This document shows, piece by piece, positions 7,757-12,047 of a stretch of 12,047 nucleotides of DNA (its first letter is position 1; every line of letters begins with the position of its first letter). The stretch is taken from NCBI GenBank assembly GCA_027010005.1, contig JALVCM010000047.1:1-12047 (forward strand). The letters are read 5' to 3'. A program made the position numbers and the translations under genes. This stretch comes from Thiohalobacter sp. (lineage in GTDB: Bacteria; Pseudomonadota; Gammaproteobacteria; DSM-19610). A model generated the notes under the pieces. The model searched no databases. It was given only the letters and a program-made list of their open reading frames with translations, and had not been told where the DNA came from.

Positions 7757-7836
7757 ACCCGATTCAGCTTTATTAGCTAAGTTCCAGATTTCCCGGCATT
7801 TTACTTTGAGGGGCGCCGGCAAGACAGAGACTCCAC

Positions 7837-8937
7837 GTGGAAAGCATCGCAGACAGGACCAATTTGCTGAATTTCGATCGTCCGGCACTTGCCGAATGGT
7901 TCGTCGCGCGTGGAGAGAAACCGTTTCGTGCACAGCAGTTGTTGAAGTGGATCTATCAGCATCACGTTAACGACTTTGACGGGATGACCAACCTCAGTAA
8001 ACAGCTGCGCGACAGCCTGAAGCAGAACGCCGAGGTACGTGGCCTGAAAGTGGCTGCCGACCAGAAGTCCGCCGACGGTTCGCGCAAATGGCTGTTCGAG
8101 CTGGAAGACGGTAATCGTATCGAAACTGTGTATATCCCCGAAGCAGAGCGTGCCACCCTGTGTATTTCCTCGCAGGTCGGTTGTGCCCTCAATTGCAGCT
8201 TCTGTTCGACTGCGCAGCAAGGATTTAACCGCAACCTGACTGCAGCGGAGATTATTGGCCAGCTGTGGTCCGCTTCACGCCTGCTGGCTAACGATGACAT
8301 GCTGCCGGTGTCCAATGTCGTTTTCATGGGCATGGGGGAACCCCTGCTGAACTTTGATAATGTCATGGTCGCGGTTTCGCTGATGCAGGATGATTTTGCC
8401 TATGCCCTGTCCAAGCGGCGTGTCACGATCAGTACCGCGGGTGTCGTGCCAGGCCTCAAGCGCCTGGCCGAGGAATCGGACATTTCCCTGGCGCTGTCAC
8501 TGCATGCGCCCGATGACGGGTTGCGTGACAAACTCGTACCGCTCAATATCAAGTACCGCATCGATGAAGTTCTGCAGGCCTGCAAGGAATACGTGGGCGA
8601 GGGCAGGCGTCGTGTCACTATCGAGTACGTCATGCTGGACGGTGTGAATGACAGCGACCAGCACGCACGGGCACTGGCAAAGCGCCTGCGCAAAGTGCCG
8701 TCCAAGGTCAATCTGATTCCGTTCAACCCGTTTCCACGGACACGTTACCGGCGCAGCAGTGCGCAACGGATCGAGCGCTTCCGGGATATTTTGCACAATG
8801 CCGGTATTGTCACCATTACCCGCAAGACCCGCGGTGATGATATTGACGCGGCGTGTGGACAGCTGGCGGGGGATTTCACAGACCGGACACGTCGCCGTGA
8901 ACGGATGGCAATTGAGGTAACAGGGGAAGTATCGTAA
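7837..8937 (+). CDS. rlmN: Dual-specificity RNA methyltransferase RlmN
   Basis: RlmN is a radical-SAM enzyme that adds a C2-methyl group to A2503 of 23S rRNA and to A37 of some tRNAs. It has 366 residues. The N-terminal accessory domain (about 8-90) contains [15 protein letters not shown]. The radical-SAM barrel carries the 4Fe-4S motif Cys116-x3-Cys120-x2-Cys123 and the SAM motif MGMGEPLLN. Cys340 in [16 protein letters not shown] is the cysteine that is methylated during the reaction. The only reasonable start is a GTG at 7837: an in-frame stop lies at 7807-7809, no ATG precedes the conserved region, and the ribosome-binding site is weak. The stop overlaps the pilW start by one base (TAATG). 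Confidence 0.96.
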   Translation: MESIADRTNLLNFDRPALAEWFVARGEKPFRAQQLLKWIYQHHVNDFDGMTNLSKQLRDSLKQNAEVRGLKVAADQKSADGSRKWLFELEDGNRIETVYIPEAERATLCISSQVGCALNCSFCSTAQQGFNRNLTAAEIIGQLWSASRLLANDDMLPVSNVVFMGMGEPLLNFDNVMVAVSLMQDDFAYALSKRRVTISTAGVVPGLKRLAEESDISLALSLHAPDDGLRDKLVPLNIKYRIDEVLQACKEYVGEGRRRVTIEYVMLDGVNDSDQHARALAKRLRKVPSKVNLIPFNPFPRTRYRRSSAQRIERFRDILHNAGIVTITRKTRGDDIDAACGQLAGDFTDRTRRRERMAIEVTGEVS

Positions 8938-9704
8938 TGGTCTACCGGTTTGTGGCAGGATGGATTTTCATGGTTCTGGTTGTGTCGGCGTGTACACCGG
9001 CAGGACAGGGAACACGTGACGGCCACCAGACACCGGCTTCCGTCAATACGCGGCTGGGCGTCGAGTACATGCGTGAAGGCATGTACAAGCCTGCCATGGA
9101 ATCGTTGAAAAAAGCCGTCAAGCAGGATTCGTCCTACCAGCCGGCGCACTCTGCCCTTGCGGTACTCTACGAGCGTCTTGGCGAGGACAAGCTGGCCGAG
9201 AAGCACTACCGGAAGGCTTACGCCCTGGATCCAAAGGATTCTCTCACCCTGAACAACTATGGCCAGTACCTCTGCCACAATGGTCGTTACAAGGAAGCCG
9301 ACCGGATGTTCAACACGGCATTGAAAGATCCCCTGTATCGCCGGCCGGAAACGACACTGACCAATGCCGGGATGTGTGCGGCGCGTCAGTCGAAACAGGA
9401 CAAGGCGGCAGAGTATTTCCGCAAGGCTCTGAAAATGAACCCGAAGTATGAGCCGGCGTTACGCGAGATGGCGCGGATCAGTTTTGCACGCAAGAACTGG
9501 CTGGCTGTGCGTGCTTACCTGCAGCGTCTGGAGGAAGTTGGCACACTGACCCCGGAGTTTCTGTGGTACGGGATCCAGGCCGAACAGGCGTTGGGTGATG
9601 TTGATGCACAGTCCAGTTATGCGCTGTTGTTAAGGAACCGCTATCCCGATTCCAGAGAGGCCGGCCTGCTGATTGAGTGGGAGCGTAAACAAAGTGGTCG
9701 ATAG
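8937..9704 (+). CDS. pilW: Type IV pilus biogenesis lipoprotein PilW/PilF
   Basis: PilW/PilF is an outer-membrane TPR lipoprotein that in Pseudomonas helps the PilQ secretin assemble and in Neisseria stabilises pili. It has 255 residues. A short signal peptide with a hydrophobic core (about 5-18) ends in the lipobox VSAC, with Cys19 as the lipidated residue. Tandem TPR repeats fill about 37-215, for example LGVEYMREGMYKPAMESLKK and ALAVLYERLGEDKLAEKHYR. NYGQYLCHNGRYKEADRMF is typical of this family, with Cys in that repeat and another in NAGMCAARQ. The ATG overlaps the rlmN stop. The position between rlmN and the next genes is the one pilF has in Pseudomonas. It suggests the organism makes type IV pili, although no other pilus gene is in view. 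Confidence 0.9.
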   Translation: MVYRFVAGWIFMVLVVSACTPAGQGTRDGHQTPASVNTRLGVEYMREGMYKPAMESLKKAVKQDSSYQPAHSALAVLYERLGEDKLAEKHYRKAYALDPKDSLTLNNYGQYLCHNGRYKEADRMFNTALKDPLYRRPETTLTNAGMCAARQSKQDKAAEYFRKALKMNPKYEPALREMARISFARKNWLAVRAYLQRLEEVGTLTPEFLWYGIQAEQALGDVDAQSSYALLLRNRYPDSREAGLLIEWERKQSGR

Positions 9705-10566
9705 CGACTCGGACAAGCCACAGGAAAGTGGCCTGGCGGCAATTGGCAAGCGCCTGTCAAAGGGACGTCAGGAAGCCGGCAAGGAGGTGAAGGAAGTTGC
9801 CTGTGAATTGCACTTGCGCGTTGAGGTCATCGAGGCGCTTGAGGCGGGTGACGAGGCTGCCTTGCCTGCTGCGGCCTTTATTCGTGGCTACGTCCGTTCC
9901 TATGCCCGTTGCGTCGGGCTGGATGAGGCCGCACTTGTTGCCAGGTTGCCGCAGGCGACAGAACATCGGCCGGTTCCAAGACAGGGCATGCACAAACATT
10001 ACCGTGTACCGTCCATACCGTTTGGCCGTGTACTGGTCTGGGGGGGTGCTCTGCTGCTACTGGCCGTACTGGTATTATACGGTGCGCCGGCACTGGAGCG
10101 GCTATGGTCCGGACAGGATAGTCAACCGGTCAACAACACACTGCAGCTTCCTCAATCAGATATAGAATCACCCGGCGTAAATGTATTGCCGTTGCCTGAA
10201 AAAGAAAGTGAAGATATTTCTGCTGAAACTGTAGTGACAGAAGCACCCGTTGCCGCGAGTTCACCAGAGCCGCCAGTGTCAGTATCCGACACGGCCAGTC
10301 AAGTCGCCCGGAAAGAAGAAGCACAGGGTCCAGCCGAACTTACCCTGCGCTTCACCCAGGACAGCTGGGTGGAAATGACGTCGCGGGAGCGCAAGCTGGT
10401 GGTTGGAACGCAGCATGCCGGTACCGAGCGTACTGTCCGGGCAGAACCACCGATCGATATCCTGCTCGGTAACGCACCGGGTGTGGAAATGACCTGGCGC
10501 GGCAAACCTTTTGACCTGACGCCCTACCAGCGTGGCAAGGTCGCGCGTATCAAGCTGGAACACTGA
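9694..10566 (+). CDS. rodZ: Cytoskeletal/cell-shape protein RodZ
   Basis: RodZ is an inner-membrane protein that links MreB filaments to the cell-wall elongation machinery. It has 290 residues from the GTG at 9694, which is preceded at good spacing by GGGAG and overlaps the end of pilW by 11 bases. A TTG at 9673 would add seven residues and cannot be excluded. From the N-terminus: a cytoplasmic Xre-like helix-turn-helix (about 14-85, with [19 protein letters not shown] and the [11 protein letters not shown] segment); a single membrane helix (about 110-132); a Pro/Ser/Glu-rich periplasmic linker (about 140-212); and a C-terminal RodZ/DUF4115 beta-domain (214-290) with FTQDSWVEM and the [16 protein letters not shown] motif. 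In many gammaproteobacteria ispG follows; here hisS does, after 5 bases. Confidence 0.92.
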   Translation: MVDSDSDKPQESGLAAIGKRLSKGRQEAGKEVKEVACELHLRVEVIEALEAGDEAALPAAAFIRGYVRSYARCVGLDEAALVARLPQATEHRPVPRQGMHKHYRVPSIPFGRVLVWGGALLLLAVLVLYGAPALERLWSGQDSQPVNNTLQLPQSDIESPGVNVLPLPEKESEDISAETVVTEAPVAASSPEPPVSVSDTASQVARKEEAQGPAELTLRFTQDSWVEMTSRERKLVVGTQHAGTERTVRAEPPIDILLGNAPGVEMTWRGKPFDLTPYQRGKVARIKLEH

Positions 10567-10571
10567 AAAGC

Positions 10572-11855
10572 ATGTCGAGTACCCTGCAAGCCATTCGCGG
10601 CATGAATGATATTCTGCCTGACCAGACACCGGTCTGGCAGTTTGTTGAAAATACATTGCGCGATGTCCTGTTATCGTACGGGTATCGCGAAATACGCATG
10701 CCCATTGTCGAGAAAACCGAGCTTTTTAAACGTTCGATCGGTGAAGTCACGGATATCGTCGAGAAAGAGATGTATACCTTCGAGGACCGCAACGGTGACA
10801 GCCTGACGCTACGGCCTGAAGGAACCGCCAGTTGTGTGCGTGCCTGCATTCAACACGGCCTGGTCAACAACCAGGTGCAACGGCTCTGGTATACCGGGCC
10901 GATGTTCCGTCACGAGCGGCCGCAAAAGGGTCGCTATCGCCAGTTCTACCAGATTGGTGTCGAGGTGTTCGGCCTGGAAGGACCGGACATCGATGCCGAG
11001 CTGATTATCATGACGGCACGTTTCTGGAAACGGCTCGGCTTGCATGATATCACCCTGCAGCTGAATTCACTCGGCACTGTGGATGCACGTGCCAGTTTCA
11101 AAGCGGCGCTGGTTGAATACCTGAGGGCACGTTTCGAACAACTGGATGACGACAGCCAACGCAGGCTGGAGACCAATCCACTGCGTATCCTGGACAGTAA
11201 AAATCCTGATATTCAGGCATTGCTAGAAGAAGCGCCGCAGTTATCCGATTATATCGATGAGGCTTCAAAGGAACACTTCAAGGTTTTCCTGTCGCTTCTG
11301 GATGCGGCCGGTGTAGCGTATGAAATCAACCCGAGACTGGTACGCGGGCTCGATTATTATGGCCGTACGGTATTCGAGTGGGTCACCGACCGGCTGGGTG
11401 CGCAGGGTACTGTGTGCGCGGGCGGGCGTTATGACGCGCTGGTGGAATATCTGGGTGGCCGGGCCACGCCGGCCGTGGGTTTTGCCATGGGGCTTGAGCG
11501 CCTGATCGCACTGCTGGAGAATCAGCAATCAGAATTTCCCGACAACGCGCCTCACCTGTACATCGTTGCCCTGGGGGATGTCGCACAGCGGGAAGGGCTT
11601 ATGATCGCGGAACGCCTTCGCGACAGCCTGTCCTGGTTGCGTGTGCAGACACATTGCGGTGGCGGGAGTTTTAAAAGCCAGTTCAAGAAGGCCGATCGCA
11701 GTGGTGCGCAGTATGCACTGGTCATCGGGGAAGACGAAGTGGCTCGTGGCGAGGCGGGGGTCAAGCCCCTGCGGGAGCGCAGTGAACAGCAGTCAGTAGG
11801 ATTCAGTGACCTTGCCGGGCATGTTGCCCGGTTATTCGGTCGCCATACAGATTAA
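10572..11855 (+). CDS. hisS: Histidyl-tRNA synthetase
   Basis: This class II aminoacyl-tRNA synthetase charges tRNA-His. It has 427 residues, close to the usual length of about 424. The N-terminal sequence [11 protein letters not shown] is typical. RPEGT (81-85) follows, then class II motif 2, [14 protein letters not shown] (112-125). The histidine-specific [13 protein letters not shown] is at 258-270, and motif 3 is GFAMGLERL (303-311). The C-terminal anticodon-binding domain (about 328-420) contains [23 protein letters not shown]. It starts 5 bases after the rodZ stop with a poor ribosome-binding site, so it is probably translated by coupling. Confidence 0.97.
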   Translation: MSSTLQAIRGMNDILPDQTPVWQFVENTLRDVLLSYGYREIRMPIVEKTELFKRSIGEVTDIVEKEMYTFEDRNGDSLTLRPEGTASCVRACIQHGLVNNQVQRLWYTGPMFRHERPQKGRYRQFYQIGVEVFGLEGPDIDAELIIMTARFWKRLGLHDITLQLNSLGTVDARASFKAALVEYLRARFEQLDDDSQRRLETNPLRILDSKNPDIQALLEEAPQLSDYIDEASKEHFKVFLSLLDAAGVAYEINPRLVRGLDYYGRTVFEWVTDRLGAQGTVCAGGRYDALVEYLGGRATPAVGFAMGLERLIALLENQQSEFPDNAPHLYIVALGDVAQREGLMIAERLRDSLSWLRVQTHCGGGSFKSQFKKADRSGAQYALVIGEDEVARGEAGVKPLRERSEQQSVGFSDLAGHVARLFGRHTD

Positions 11856-11883
11856 CCGGTTTAGTGAATAAGGAGACAGTCCG

Positions 11884-12047
11884 ATGGACGTTCATGCGTC
11901 GGAAAAAGAACAGATCGAGAGCCTGAAAAAATGGTGGAAAGAGAATGGCAGTTCACTCATCACGGGTGTGCTGCTGGGCGTGTCACTGATCTTTGGTGTC
12001 AGGGCCTGGATGAACTGGAAAGACACCCAGGTGGAAAATGCATCCAA
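11884..12047 (+). CDS. yfgM: YfgM/SecYEG-ancillary TPR membrane protein (partial, 5' part)
   Basis: The gene starts at an ATG preceded by a strong AAGGAG site and runs off the window after 54 full codons. The visible part has an acidic/basic cytoplasmic start (EKEQIESLKKWWKENG) and one membrane helix (about 23-42, LITGVLLGVSLIFGVRAW), matching the N-terminus of YfgM-family proteins (DUF2133/TPR_21). In E. coli YfgM associates with the SecYEG translocon and PpiD. Location right after hisS is the standard position in E. coli and pseudomonads, where bamB and der follow. Confidence 0.88.
   Translation, partial: MDVHASEKEQIESLKKWWKENGSSLITGVLLGVSLIFGVRAWMNWKDTQVENAS

Larger units (their letters stand above)
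7473..7836. other. Intergenic spacer between iscX and rlmN
   Basis: These 364 bases hold no convincing gene. In order they contain about 64 bases of plain spacer without a clear intrinsic terminator, palindromic repeat copy 2 (7537-7622), a short patch that is almost all A and T (about 7639-7676), and a probable promoter (7727-7756) for rlmN. A reading frame from 7695 to 7970 exists, but it runs out of frame into rlmN, resembles no family I know, and is best ignored. The spacer separates the isc operon from the rlmN-hisS group. Confidence 0.7.

Noticed and set aside
7695..7970. Possible 91-residue gene before rlmN
   Set aside because: It contains the likely rlmN promoter and overlaps the rlmN start in another frame; composition looks random.

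Overview
The window is a co-oriented (+ strand) stretch of chromosome from a gammaproteobacterium with moderately high GC. It carries the cysE-isc iron-sulfur assembly cluster followed by rlmN-pilW-rodZ-hisS-yfgM. Protein sequences and gene order resemble pseudomonads and purple-sulfur/sulfur-oxidising gammaproteobacteria more than enterics: a short-form CysE lies directly upstream of iscR, and a PilW/PilF lipoprotein gene lies between rlmN and rodZ. The exact genus cannot be read from the sequence.

Layout. 1-70 is a palindromic dispersed repeat cut by the window edge. 91-119 is a good sigma70 promoter for cysE (149-994). 995-1210 is the iscR control region, with a strong match to an IscR Type 1 operator. 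Then come iscR, a group I cysteine desulfurase paralogue (nifS-like), iscS, iscA, hscB, hscA, fdx and iscX (1211-7472), closely packed and probably one operon. 7473-7836 is a non-coding spacer holding a second, inverted copy of the repeat, a short AT-rich patch and a probable promoter. From 7837 follow rlmN, pilW, rodZ and hisS, overlapping or nearly so, and then the start of yfgM, which runs off the window.

How it works together. CysE makes O-acetylserine for cysteine synthesis. IscS, and perhaps the extra desulfurase, take sulfur from cysteine. IscA, the HscA/HscB chaperone pair, ferredoxin and IscX serve cluster assembly and transfer. IscR represses the operon when it carries a cluster. 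RlmN, next downstream, is itself a 4Fe-4S radical-SAM enzyme.

The most striking point is a gene that is not there. iscU, the scaffold normally between iscS and iscA, is missing: only 13 bases separate those genes. Yet the partners and surfaces that work with IscU (the IscS C-terminus, HscB, HscA) are intact, and a second cysteine desulfurase gene sits between iscR and iscS. Two other usual neighbours are also missing: ndk (after iscX, where the repeat now lies) and ispG (between rodZ and hisS). I see no phage, CRISPR, transposase, tRNA or rRNA.
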